A stretch of DNA of 64,000 nucleotides from Chamaelirium japonicum. Taxonomy: Eukaryota; Streptophyta; Magnoliopsida; Liliales; Melanthiaceae. The number at the start of each line of letters is the position of its first letter. Within the stretch, counting starts at the first letter, position 1. The position numbers and the translations under genes were made by a program. This document shows, piece by piece, positions 1 to 12,900 of this stretch. The stretch covers positions 117,487,515 to 117,551,514 of the forward strand of contig OX393550.1 in NCBI GenBank assembly GCA_947650365.1. Direction: 5' to 3'. A model generated the notes under the pieces. The model saw nothing but the letters and a program-made list of their open reading frames with translations, did not search any database and had not been told where the DNA came from.

Positions 1-211
1 AGCTAAGCCTTTTTTCCCGTAATTGTCTCTTTAGTTTCTAATAAAAAGAATAGAAATTGAGGTTCTGCTCATGTCTTTACTGTTGGTCACTAGAGATGTA
101 GGCATATCATCCCTATTGAAAACTTTGATTATGTTCAAGATACTCTTACTAGTTACTACTACCTTGTGATCGAAATTTTAAGACATCTATACTTAATAAA
201 TGTTTTGTATA

Positions 212-813
212 TGTTAACGGATAGTCCCACATCGGTGAGGGAGGCACCCATCACCCGCTTAATATACCCGCTGTGGACCTCCCCTTACAACCCGGGTTTT
301 TGGGTGTGAGGGTATCTAACATGGTATCAGAGCTGGGTTCACTGTCTTCTGCTCTTGCTCCCGCTCCGGGTGCTCCCCACCGATCGTGCATTCGTGCCTT
401 GCCACGCGTGCTCTGCGTGGGAGGATCCTTGCCACGCGTGCTCCGCGTGAGGGGGAGTGTTAACGGATAGTCCCACATCGGTGAGGGAGGCACCCATCAC
501 CCGCTTAATATACCCGCTGTGGACCTCCCCTTACAACCCGGGTTTTGGGGTGTGAGGGTATCTAACATGGTATCAGAGCTGGGTTCACCGTCTTCTGCTC
601 CTGCTCCCGCTCCGGGTGCTCCCCACCGATCGTGCATTCGTGCCTTGCCACGCGTGCTCCGCGTGGGAGGATCCTTTCCACGCGTGCTCCGCGTGAGGGG
701 GAGTGTTAACGGATAGTCCCACATCGGTGAGGGAGGCACCCATCACCCGCTTAATATACCGGCTGTGGACCTCCCCTTACAACTCGGGTTTTGGGGTGTG
801 AGGATATCTAACA
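212..813 (+). mobile_element. Tandem TRIM retrotransposon (LTR-int-LTR-int-LTR)
   Basis: Three 110-bp LTRs lie at 212-321, 458-567 and 704-813. Each starts TGTTAACGG and ends TATCTAACA. They are separated by two internal segments of 136 bp. Each internal segment opens with TGGTATCAGAGC, the primer-binding site complementary to initiator tRNA-Met, and closes with the purine tract GAGGGGGAG next to the following LTR. The block is bounded by a 5-bp target duplication GTATA (207-211 and 814-818). There is no coding capacity, so this is a terminal-repeat retrotransposon in miniature. The extra LTR-internal unit suggests unequal recombination between copies. It sits in the PHO1 intron upstream of exon 2, in sense orientation. 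Confidence 0.92.
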
Positions 814-901
814 GTATATATTCTTTCCTTTTTTTCTTCTTGGTAGCATATATTTTTTCTTTTATACTGTTATGCATCTTGTGAGTGGATTTTTGATTTA
901 G

Positions 902-3900
902 GTGTTTCAAGTGCTCTGAACTCTTCTGCATATGATTCCTCTGCCCTTGCATCAAGTATCAAATATCATGCTGAGTTCACACCCTCTTTTTCTCCGGAGC
1001 ATTTTGAGCTCCCCAAGGCTTATTTTGCAACTGCTGAAAGTGTTCGTGATGCACTAATCATAAATTGGAATGCAACATATGATCAGTATGAAAAACTGAA
1101 TGTGAAACGAGCGTACTATCTGTCAATGGAATTCCTACAGGTCTAGTTTGTTCTCCTTTACTATCTCTTCGGATCATTTGATTTAATGTTGTTATACTAC
1201 TGATGTGTCCACTTGCGTCGTGAACTACAGGGTAGAGCACTCTTAAATGCAATTGGTAATTTAGAACTTACAGGAAAATACGCAGAGGCATTAAAAAAGC
1301 TTGGACAAAACCTTGAGAATGTGTCTCAGCAGGTAAGTGCAAATTTTGTTATATTCCTTCTACTGTTATGAACATTTGGAAAACAATTCTTGCATGATTC
1401 TTCATTCACGTGTAGCTAATAATTGTTCTCGAACAGTTAACATAAGGTCATATTGGTCTATAAATTTGTTTTTTTGATGAATGAGCAAAATGAGCATATT
1501 AACATGCATAATCGCCACTGATATCAGCTTGTGTTCTTCTAATAAAAATATCGGCTTTGCATTAAAATATGTGTAAATGTTAATGTTAAAACCTATGTGT
1601 TGAATGACTAATACGTAGGAACCAGATGCTGCCCTGGGAAATGGTGGTCTAGGACGGCTAGCTTCCTGCTTTTTGGATTCTCTAGCAACTTTGAATTACC
1701 CAGCATGGGGCTACGGGCTTAGGTACAAGTATGGTTTGTTCCAACAGAATATTACAAAAGATGGTCAGGAGGAGGTTGCAGAAAGTTGGCTTGAGGTGTC
1801 ATTTCTTTTTTCAATTCTAACTTTATAATTTGATGATACTTTTAATTATAAGTTAGGATGTTTTCAGTATTTACATACTTCAATCCGTTACTTTGTTATG
1901 AACTATGAAGTGCTTTTGCTAATTGAAACTCCATTGCTGTTATCTGATTCTGATCACGGGACTAATGGTTTTCTCTGAATAATGTGTCTATTTCAGATGG
2001 GAAATCCCTGGGAGATTGTTAGACATGATGTATCGTATCCTGTTAAATTTTATGGAAAGGTGGTGATAGGATCAGATGGGAAGAAACATTGGACAGGTGG
2101 GGAGAATATAAAGGCTATTGCCTATGACATTCCCATTCCTGGATATAAGACGAAAACCACTATTAATCTTCGTCTTTGGTCAACAAAAGTACCATCACAA
2201 GATTTTGATTTAGCATCTTTTAATGCTGGACAACATGCCAAAGCATATGAGGCCCATTTGAATGCTGAAAAGGTTTACACCCTTTGCTGCTTATCTTTAA
2301 TTACAATAAAACGGTGGCTGTTTGTCTGTGCTAATGGGATTTCTTGCAAGTTCACCTTATATGTATTTTACTATTAATTATTTTAGGTAACCCTCTATAA
2401 ATCTGAAATGAAAATTTATTTATATATTTGTGCAAAATTTGTGAAAAAAAATTAAATGGACCAATTACTTCAACAAGAACTGTCAACTTACTGTAGGTAG
2501 GTTAACTGAAACATGTTTAGGTACTTCAGAGCATTCCTTTTCTTATAGTATTGAATTGTGTGGCGCTGTTCTTATCATCTACTGAAAGTTTTTAGAAAGT
2601 TCTTACTCATGTATAGGGTCGACTAAGTCAAAACAAAAATGATCTTTGAGTATGTTTCTTTCAATCTAAAATGCATGTCTGTTGCTCAAAAAATCTAAAA
2701 TTCATATCTTAGTTACTTTAATAGTGTAATTTGTTTCGTAATAATATTTTGTTAATGTGACAAACCCTAGAGGAAGAGAGGAAGAGAAAGAGAGAAGGAG
2801 AGCTAGGGTTTGGGGAGAGAATAGAATGAATCTCTCATTAGGCCAATCGCCAATATAAGGTGAATACATGTGAGTCATATATACCCTAAGTGTATGTATA
2901 TACACTAATACATCTTAACACCCCCCCTCAAACTCAGGGTGGATCATGCACCAAGAGTTTGGCAATCAAAGACCGAAAACGAGGTGTAGGATGTGACTTC
3001 GTGAAGAAATCCACGATCTGCTCTGCTGAGGGAGTGAAAGGTAGAGAGATTGTCTTAGCCTCATACTCTTGTCGGACGAAGTGACAGTCAATCTCGATGT
3101 GCTTTGTCCTTTCATGAAAAACCGGGTTGCTAGCAATCTGAATAGCACTCCGGTTATCACAGTGAAGTGGAGTAGGCTCGGAGAAAGCAACACCAAGATC
3201 ACTGAGGAGACGTCGAAGGTGAACTATCTCCTTAGTCGTGGAGGCCATAGCCCTGTACTCAGCCTCAGTACTAGAGAGAGACACCACTTTCTGCTTCTTG
3301 CTGCGCCAGGAGATCAAAGAATCGCCAAGAAACAAACAGTAACCAGTGGTGGAGCGGCGTGTAGTCGGATCTCCAGCCCAGTCTGCATCTGAGTACGCTC
3401 GAAGTCTGAGAGAGGAGGACGACGACAGAAACAAAGAGCGAGTAACTGTCCCTCTGAGGTACCGGAGGATCCGAAGAAGAGCACAGTGAACTGAGTGTGG
3501 AGCTGCAACAAACTGACTGACAATGCTAACAGCGTGTGCAATGTCAGGCCGAGTGATGCAGAGATAGACGAGCTGTCCCACAATCTGCCTGTACCGAGTG
3601 GGATCTGAGAGAGGAACTCCATCTGTAGGACTTAGCTTCGAGTGAAGCTCAAGAGGGGTGTCTACTGTGTGGTTATCTGTGAGGGCAGCACGACTAAGGA
3701 TGTCTGAAAGGTACTTCTGCTGAGATAGCAGAATGCCATCTGCACTGTATGCTACCTCAAGACCAAGAAAGTAGCGAAGCGTGCCCAAATCCTTCATCTG
3801 AAATTGGTTCCTCAAGTGCTGCTGAAGACTAGCAATCGCAGCAGAGTCATCTCCAGTGATGATCATGTCGTCCACGTATAACAGTAGAATCGCCCGGCCC

Positions 3901-6900
3901 TGCGGGGACGATCGGACAAACAGAGAGTGGTCCTGACTGCTCTCTGAGTAACCAAGTTCCCTGACAGCACGGCGGAACCGCTCAAACCAGGCACGAGGAG
4001 CTTGCTTGAGCCCATAAATGGCCCGACGAAGACGACACACGTGCTGAGAAGGAACACGGAGACCAGGAGGAGGATCCATATAGACAATCTCAGACAGGTC
4101 ACCGTGAAGAAAGGCATTTTTCACGTCCATCTGAAGAAGGGTCCATCGATGAACAGCTGCAACCGCCAGAAGAGTGCGAATGGTGGTCATCTGAGCCACC
4201 GGAGCAAAGGTCTCCTCATAGTCAACGCCATACTCTTGAGTAAAGCCACGAGCCACCACCCGAGCCTTGTGACGCTCAATGGATCCATCAGGGCGGTGCT
4301 TGACCTTATAAATCCACTTGCAGCTGACAGGCGCAACACCAGGAGGCAGAGGGACAACATCCCAGGTCTGGGTCTGCTGAAAGGCCTGAAACTCCTCATT
4401 CATAGCCTGACGCCACTGAGGAAACTGGACTGCCTCAGAGTAAGAGCGGGGCTCCTGATCTGCGTGCACAGCAGTAAGAAAGGCAGTAAACTGAGGCGAG
4501 TAACTGCTGACAGAGGCAAAACCAAAACGATTAGGAGGCCCAGTGTCGTGGCTAAAACGGTCAGGCGGGTGATGCTGGCGCTGAGGGTAGCGAGGCGGGC
4601 CTGGATCCACGACTGACAATGACGGAGCAGGCACAGGAGGCGAAAGACTAGGAGGAACCTCAACAGCAGAAGAGTCGGTATCCGCTGAGAAGGAAGGACA
4701 CGGAGACACAGGGGTAGGCCGGCGAGAGTAGACCTGAGGAAAGGGAGAGACTACCCGAGGAGGAGAGAGAGGCATGGGCATAGAGGAGGAAGCCTCGGAG
4801 GAGTCCCCTGGAGAGGCTGGGGAACCAACGGGCAAAGGAGCCAGTGGTGCCGAGGGAGCTGGTGGTGGGGAAGGAGCCGACAGAGCCGGGGGAACTAGAG
4901 AGGGCGACGAGGGAGGCATAGGTGTCGATGATGCAGGAGAAGAAACCTCAAGAAAGGTGAGATCCTGAGCTTCGGGAGAGTAGTAGGGCGTATCCTCGAC
5001 AAAGGAGACGTGCCGAGAGATACGCAAGCGACGAGCAACAGGGTCATAGCAGCGATATCCCTTGTGCTCAGTGCTGATCCCAAGAAGGATGCACTTAGCT
5101 GCCTGAGCAGACAGCTTTGTGCGCTCATGAAGAGGAAGAAGAACAAAACAGGTGCACCCAAAAGTGCGAAGAGTGCTGTAGTCAGGAGTGGTAGAGAGGA
5201 GATGCTCATGAGGAGATAAGTCGTCCGGAAGAACTGATGAAGGAGTGATGTTATTGAGCTGGACTGAGGTGAGGAGAGCCTCAGCCCAGAAGCGCCGAGG
5301 AACAGAACCAGAAAGAAGGAGAGCACGAGTAGTCGCAAGAATATGGCGATGCTTGCGCTCAGCAACACCATTCTGCTCATGAATGTGAGGACACGAGTGC
5401 TGGAAAATAGTCCCATGGGACTGAATAAGGCTGCACATAGCGGTGGATATATACTCAAGGGCACAATCAGACCGAAAGATCTTGATGTACCGACCAAACT
5501 GCGTGTGAATCATAGAGGTGAAAACCTGATAGACTTGGAGGATATCCGATCTACGGCGAAGAAGGTAGACCCACGTGTAACGACTGTAATCATCCACAAA
5601 CGAGACATAATATAAATACCCAGTCATAGAGGGGAGAGGAGAGGGGCCCCAGATATCAAAGTGAACAAGATCAAAAGGAGCAGAGCTCTGAGAAGTACTT
5701 GATGAAAAAGGAAGGGCAGCAGCTTTTGCAAGCTTGCAGCCAGTACAAGTAGATAAAGATGAAAAAGGACCACGACCTAGAGCTCCAGAATGGAGTAATC
5801 TCTTAAGTCGCGGTTCCGATACATGACCTAGTCTCCTATGCCACAGGTCGGCATTAGGAGAGACAACTCCACAAAACCCAGATGATGACTGATCCAAAGA
5901 GTGAAGAAACTCCATCTGGTAGAGTCCGCCTGCCCTACGACCTGCTCCAATCGGTCGGCCAGTACGCAGATCCTGCACAGAACAAGAGGAAGGGGTAAAT
6001 GTCACCGAGCAGCCAGAGTCACACAAATCACTAACAGAAATCAGGTGCATGTGAAGTGCGGGAGCGTGAAGCACAGAGGATAAGGAGAGGTGGCAAGCAG
6101 GGGCGGAGGCTGAAGTAATAGATCCAGACTGTGAGATGGCTAAGCGAGAACCATCTGCAGTGTGGATCAGTGGCAGATGCGTCGCAGGCTGACAAGCAGT
6201 GAGCAGGGAGGCATCCGGAGTCATGTGGTGTGAGGCGCCCGAATCCAGTATCCAAACAATGGGACTACCAGGAGAGGCAGAGAAGGCTGAGGCGCTGGAA
6301 GATCCAAGAGTAGCGGCAGACTGCTGAGAGAGTCTAAGCTGAGCTAGTTCCTCACGAATAGACTGTAGCTCGCCAGCTGAGACGGAAGAGGCAGCAGCAG
6401 CAGTAGGAGCAGGACGACCACGACCTCAAGCTCGTCCTCGACCTCGATCTCTGTAGGTAGGACGCTTCTCTGGATGAAGTGAGGAGCAAGTGTCCACAAA
6501 GTGACCCGGTGTCTGACAATGAGTGCAAAACGGTCTACCATGGGAGGCAGTAGCTGAGATAAAGAGACACTGGTGGGCCTGAGACTGGTGGCGGAGCAGC
6601 AACAAGTACGCCCTGAAGAGGTAAGGCCCTGGAGGCAAGAGTACGCAAACGAGTCTCTTCAGCGACCAGCTCAGCTACAGCCTCATCAAGACGAGGAAGG
6701 CTGTCCCGGTGAAGAAGCTGACCGGCTAGAGCACTGAACTCAGGTCGTAGGGCAGCGAATAGCTGATAGAGCTGAAGGCGCTCCCGGTAGAGCTGATACT
6801 CGACAACACGGGACGGGTCAGGAACGGAAGCGAGATCCTGAAGATCACGCCAATAGGAGCGCATCTGACAATAAAACTGTTGGACCGTCAACTCTCCCTG

Positions 6901-9900
6901 CTGTGCCGACTGGGCCTGTGTGAGAAGCTGATACTCGCGTGCTCCACTCTTCTCAACAAAACGAGCTGTGAGATGACCCCAAATCGCTGCAGAAGTGGCA
7001 AGCCCAACCATGTCTCGACGAAGAGAGCGATCCAATAGGCCTTGATGCGCTGATCGCGAAGGCGCCAGGGACCGTATTCTGTATCAGAAGCAGAAAACGT
7101 GAAAGAGCCATCAAGGTGTCCTCGAAGATTGTGACCCTCAAGGGTGGATTCCACCGTGGCTGACCATGCCGGCCAATCGGAGGCCTCTTGGAGAAGGAAG
7201 TCGGTGGCGAGCGGGAGAAAATCCCGTGGAATCTCATAGGGTGTCACCGGATGAGACGGCGGAGTCGTCATCGTAGAAGTCGAGGACATGTCCGGAGAGA
7301 GGGAAGGCTCCAAGAGCTCGAGGACACCCTCCCCCTCGGAGACCACGCGGAGAGGTGACAGATCAGATCAGATCAAATCAGGGCTGATCAGATCAGGGCT
7401 GAACAGATCAGGGCTGAACAAGGGCCGACTGATCAGATCAGGGCTGAACAAGGGCCGGCTGATCAGATCAGGGCTGACTGGAGCGGGGCTGAACAAGGGG
7501 GAGCAGAGCAGGGCCGGCTGGAGCAGGGCCGGCTGGAGCAGGGAGCAGGGACGACCGGCTGCTGGAGCTGGAGCGGCTGGAGCAGGGAGCGAGGCCTGCT
7601 GGAGCTGGAGCTGGAGCAGCTGGAGCTGGAGAGGCCTGCTGGAGCTGGAGCTGGCCGGCTGGAGCTGGAGCAGCTGGAGCTGGATCGGTTGGAGCAAGGA
7701 GCGGCTGGAGCAGGGAGCGAGGGATCAACCTTGCTCTGATACCATGTGACAAACCCTAGAGGAAGAGAGGAAGAGAAAGAGAGAAGGAGAGCTAGGGTTT
7801 GGGGAGAGAATAGAATGAATCTCTCATTAGGCCAATCGCCAATATAAGGTGAATACATGTGAGTCATATATACCCTAAGTGTATGTATATACACTAATAC
7901 ATCTTAACAGTTAATATAATCCATTTATTCAAGTGATCAAAGACTGGAAATGGTGTTTTACACGTTCAATAAAAAAAGGAGTAGTATTGACGAACTGAAA
8001 TCGAACTATTACTCATAATTTTTGGATTTTCTGTCAGATTTGCTATATATTATATCCTGGAGACGAATCAATGGAGGGAAAAATTCTCCGTTTGAAACAA
8101 CAATATACTTTATGTTCTGCTTCTCTTCAAGATATAATTGCCTGTTTCGAGAGAAGATCTGGAAATTCAGTCAGTTGGGACGAATTTCCCAACAAGGTTG
8201 CAGTTCAGATGAATGATACTCATCCAACGCTATGCATTCCAGAGCTGATAAGAATACTGACTGATGTTAAGGGTTTAAGCTGGAAGGAAGCCTGGGATAT
8301 TACTCAGAGGTATATCTCCTTTATGTGTAGAATTACTTCTTCCTTGAATAAGTTTCACTTTTGTTTTAGAAGGCATGCTTTGATGTAGTTGGTAATATTA
8401 CTTGTCCCAAGTGAGTTGATAAGACACATAATACTCCAGATGCTGGGGCTCATGTGTTGCATTCTCTAATTACTGGAGGCTCATGTGTAGCATTAAGAAA
8501 TTATAAAAGAAAAGTATGGAAATGTGTATGCTTCTATAGCTTGCTCAACTCTAATTACTGGGGGCAGGTTTATTGAAACTGCTTCCACAAATGTTGAAGG
8601 GAAGAATATGAGAATGTTTATGCATCTGTAGCTTGCTCAACAGGTAAATCTTATGATGCTACTGACTCAATGATATTGGAATTTGATTTACAATTTTGAC
8701 TAGAGTTGTGTACTTCTTTGTATAATGTTGATATTTTATATTCTCCTTTCGTCTGGGATGTGCATGTATGTATTAGTAGTTCCCTGTGAAGCACTACATC
8801 TAACTTCAATCAGTATATTATATCAATACGTTGTGCTCATAAGGAATAAAAGAATGTGGAAGGGTCACTAAGCATGTGCTAGCAGAGCATCCCATCTTTC
8901 TGTTAACTTTCCCCCACCCTTCCTTTCAAAGTAAACACGCATAAAGAATTTTCCATGAGAAACAGGCAATAAGGTAAATGGTAGATTCACAAATGAGAAG
9001 GAGAGGAAGGGAATGTAATATCTCAATGGAATATGAAATATGATTGGATCTATGATGTCCAACGATGCATTGTACAAAAAATGACTTGACATGATGCTCA
9101 AGGACACTTGATGCAACCACCTGTGTTTGGTTGAAATTGGTGATGCAAAGGAGGAAATGCTTTGATGACACATGCACAAATTTACACCTTGATTGGCATC
9201 AATTACGTTGTTGTTAGTTTTAGCAGGAATTTTCCTTTTAATTTGATGTAATTTGGATTTTTAACTTTTTTAGTTAGCAACCGTTCACGGTTTCACCAAG
9301 TCTTTAGCTAAACACCATGTAAGAAAACTTCTCTTCGGATGGGGGCAGTGTTGAAGTAGAGTAATGGCTTGATAAGGTAAGTCGGATGATGTTAGTAAAT
9401 ATGTCATCTGAAGTATCAGCCTATATCCTAATAAATAAAGGATATCATAACGCTACATCCAGGTTGGATGATCTGGAGGTAACCCTAATGGAGAGGAACA
9501 AATGCCTGATTTGGATCTTGGGATTTGCAAATGTCGGGCAATACTCGTTCAGCTGTTGGATCAAGGGGTAACATAAACCCTTAATACTTATATAGATGTA
9601 CTTTTGGAACCAGGAAGCTGTAAATTTATGATATCCTTACGTGCAACTCAAGGAAAATGATCAATGATGCTATTCTCTTCCTAGTCCCTTCTTTTCGTAC
9701 ATGATTCATTTCACTTCTGACAATCTCATTTCGTCAAATCAATCCCTTACACTTGTGAGGGTTTATTCATCTATTGGGTTTGCTTCACAATCATGTTCAC
9801 ACAAACTTATCTAAGTCACAGGTTCATTCATGTGGGTGTTTTTCTTCTTATTCAGTATTGTAAGAAAACTGAACATTAGTGTTTCTTGTGATCCTGACTT

Positions 9901-12900
9901 AAATATAAATAACTATGAACTTTTACCTGACAGTATCATTATATCACTAGGGATTCTAATTGCTCTTAATACTTTTTTTTTTTGAGTGTGTAATTTCCTT
10001 TGCAGAACTGTGGCATACACAAATCACACTGTTCTTCCTGAGGCTTTAGAAAAGTGGAGCTTAGAGCTTATGCAGAAATTGCTTCCTCGACATGTCGAGA
10101 TCATTGAAATGATAGACCAGGAGGTACAACTAGGATCATCGTATATTCCTATTATTTATTTATGTTATATTCTTGAGGCCCTTCTGATTTTGATGTCTTG
10201 AACTTGAATCAGTTGATTGACAACATAATTTCAGAGATTGGGACGGCAGATCTTGGTTTGTTGGCGCAAAAACTGAAAGAAATGAGAATTCTAGACAATT
10301 TCGACTTTCCTGATTCAGTTATGCAATTGTTTATCAAACCAAAAGTACCAAAAAAAGCATCATGTGAAAAATCAAAACAAAAGCTTCTAGTTAAATCCTT
10401 AGAACCTTCAGGCATGGCTGTGGATGAAGAAGCTGAACCTGAAGAAGTCAAATCAAAACAAAAGATTCTAGTTAAATCCTTAGATCCTTCAGGCATTGCT
10501 TTGGATGAAGAAGCTGAACCTGAAGAAGTCAGATCAAAACAAAAGATTCTAGTTAAATCCTTAGAACCTTCAGGCATGGCTGTGGATGAAGAAGGTGAAT
10601 CTGAAGAAGTCAAATCAGATGAAGAAGAAGCTGAATCTGAAGAAGTTGAATTAGATGAAGAAGATGAAGCTGAAGAACTGATAATGCTAAAACCAGATCC
10701 GAAAATTCCAAAAATGGTCCGTATGGCTAATCTTTGCGTTTTTGGTGGGCATGCAGTTAATGGGGTTGCCGAAATTCACAGCGAAATTGTGAAAAAGGAG
10801 GTGTTCAACAGCTTTTACAAGGTAAGTATTGTTGAAAGGCATGGTGTTCTATTGCATTTTTAATGTGTTAAATCATAATAAATGTATCCAGCTGGTCTTT
10901 CCCAATTAGTAAATATGAATATATATATGCTAGGTTCATTACATGGAACATGCCGCTGATTGTTTGGACCATATGTATTTTTTTTATTCTGGCAGTTATG
11001 GCCTGAGAAATTTCAGAATAAAACAAATGGTGTGACTCCAAGACGTTGGATTCGATTTTGCAATCCTGAACTAAGTGAAATAATAACCAAGTGGGTTGGT
11101 ACTGATGATTGGGTTCTGAACACTGAAAAACTGGCAGAACTTAGAAAGGTACTATCCCCAACTCATCTAATTGTTTTAGAGAATGGATGGATCATACTAG
11201 TTAATATTGTCTCTACTAAGTTATTGTCTGAATAAAGGAAAGGAGTTCATTCCATGGACTTTTATATCATATTCATCTGTTGGTTGTGGTCAACAAAACT
11301 GCAATCTTGAGAATCTATTAGGGATCAGCAATACTCTGAATAAGCTAGACAAGCATAAAAAAATTTGGCACTTTGTCAACAAATTTTTCATTAGACAAGG
11401 TTATTATTATTCGACACCCAGCATTGTACTAGTCTACTAGATATAGATCTTGTTGATGTTCTTGGTCATCTTGGAAATACAAAAGGTCCAAGCCCTGGAG
11501 CATATGGATTCAACCTTTGCCTCCTTTGCTGAAATAAGGACCTTGTGTTGCTGTTCATTTTCTATGCATTTACATTTCACTCTGAACTTTTATAGTTGAC
11601 AAAATCAATTTTTGACTTTTTGGTCTTCTTTTTTTGCCCTTCTATTCTTATGTCATTTGCATCTTATCCTTATTTTATCATTCTAGCGATTCCACTCAAT
11701 CTCTTTTCCACATGCACCAACTCCATCATCAAGTTCCTGCAAAAAAAAACTCCATCAAGCCTACTATTTTTACTCTCATTTTTTCCATTCTTCATCTGAT
11801 TCACTGTTTATTCTATCCTATGTTGATAACCAATTCACATCCGTTTCTTGTCTAAGTTTTTCATGCTTTCCCTATTTGTTGTGTGTGTTCTTTTTGCTTA
11901 AACAGTCTCTCACTTGAGGTATTGGACCGCAGGAAACATCATTCTCTTATCTTCTGGACTGTTGAAGTGATTGATGCCCTAATTATATGATCTTTCATTT
12001 TTTAACAAATAGTGTTATTGTGATGTCATTCATTACTTACTGACAAAATAATGCTACTTTCCAACAGTTCGCTGATAGCGAGGAACTTCAGATGGAGTGG
12101 AGGGCTGCCAAAACAAGCAACAAGATGAAGGTTATTTCGTTAATCAAAGAGAGAACAGGATATATTGTCAGTCCAGATGCAATGTTCGACATACAGGTTG
12201 CTCAACAAATTAGTGAATTACAACATACACAGTTGCAAATAATTACAAATATTTCGTTTTCAATTATTTCTATGGAGGTTGACTAGCTTGTTAAATTTCA
12301 GGTGAAGCGAATGCATGAATATAAACGACAACTGATGAACATTCTAGGGATTGTTTATCGCTACAAGAAGATGAAAGAAATGAGTGCCCAAGAAAGAATA
12401 TCAAGCTTTGTTCCTCGGGTATGCATATTTGGAGGAAAAGCATTTGCTACATATGTGCAGGCAAAGAGGATAGTAAAGTTCATCACTGATGTTGGTGCTA
12501 CCATAAATCATGATCCAGACATTGGAGATCTACTGAAGGTATATTCAGGCATATCATGAATTCCGATTTTCTCTTTTCATTTCTTTTTTCATTCTATCCA
12601 TTCAACAATCCCTGCTGTTTTGAACTGTTTCCAACAGTTTACTTGTTTCCTCCACAATATTTCGAATGTTTGTCAAGTTTCAAGACAGAATATGTTATTC
12701 TTGAGCTATTGGCTAGCATATTTCTTGTGTAGCTAATTTCTGATTGTTAGAATTTTACTCATGTGTAGTCATAACTCATAGGTTTTGATCAGCTAGACTT
12801 TTGTTTCTATCGCAGGTAGTTTTTGTTCCTGATTACAATGTCAGTGTTGCCGAGATGCTCATTCCTGCTAGTGAATTATCTCAGCATATCAGGTAAAATA

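Larger units (their letters stand above)
2756..7909 (-). mobile_element. Full-length Ty1/copia retrotransposon (Copia-1) in a PHO1 intron
   Basis: Two 165-bp LTRs (2756-2920 and 7745-7909) are identical by eye, and both run TGTGACAAACC...CTTAACA on the plus strand. The target duplication is GTTAA (2751-2755 and 7910-7914). On the minus strand the primer-binding site TGGTATCAGAGC follows the 5' LTR (7733-7744), and a polypurine tract GAGGGGGGG abuts the 3' LTR (2921-2929). Domain order is gag, protease, integrase, reverse transcriptase, RNase H, which is the copia order. It is antisense to PHO1. The identical LTRs indicate a very recent insertion. The short LTRs resemble Ale-type copia elements, but the lineage is not proven. 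Confidence 0.96.

Noticed and set aside
322-333. TGGTATCAGAGC motifs (also at 568, 7733, 22896, 52856) as possible tRNA genes
   Set aside because: They match the 3' end complement of initiator tRNA only, next to LTRs, so they are retroelement primer-binding sites.
8870-9180. 103- and 83-codon minus-strand frames
   Set aside because: They lie in a PHO1 intron, show no protein-family motif and overlap each other in different frames.
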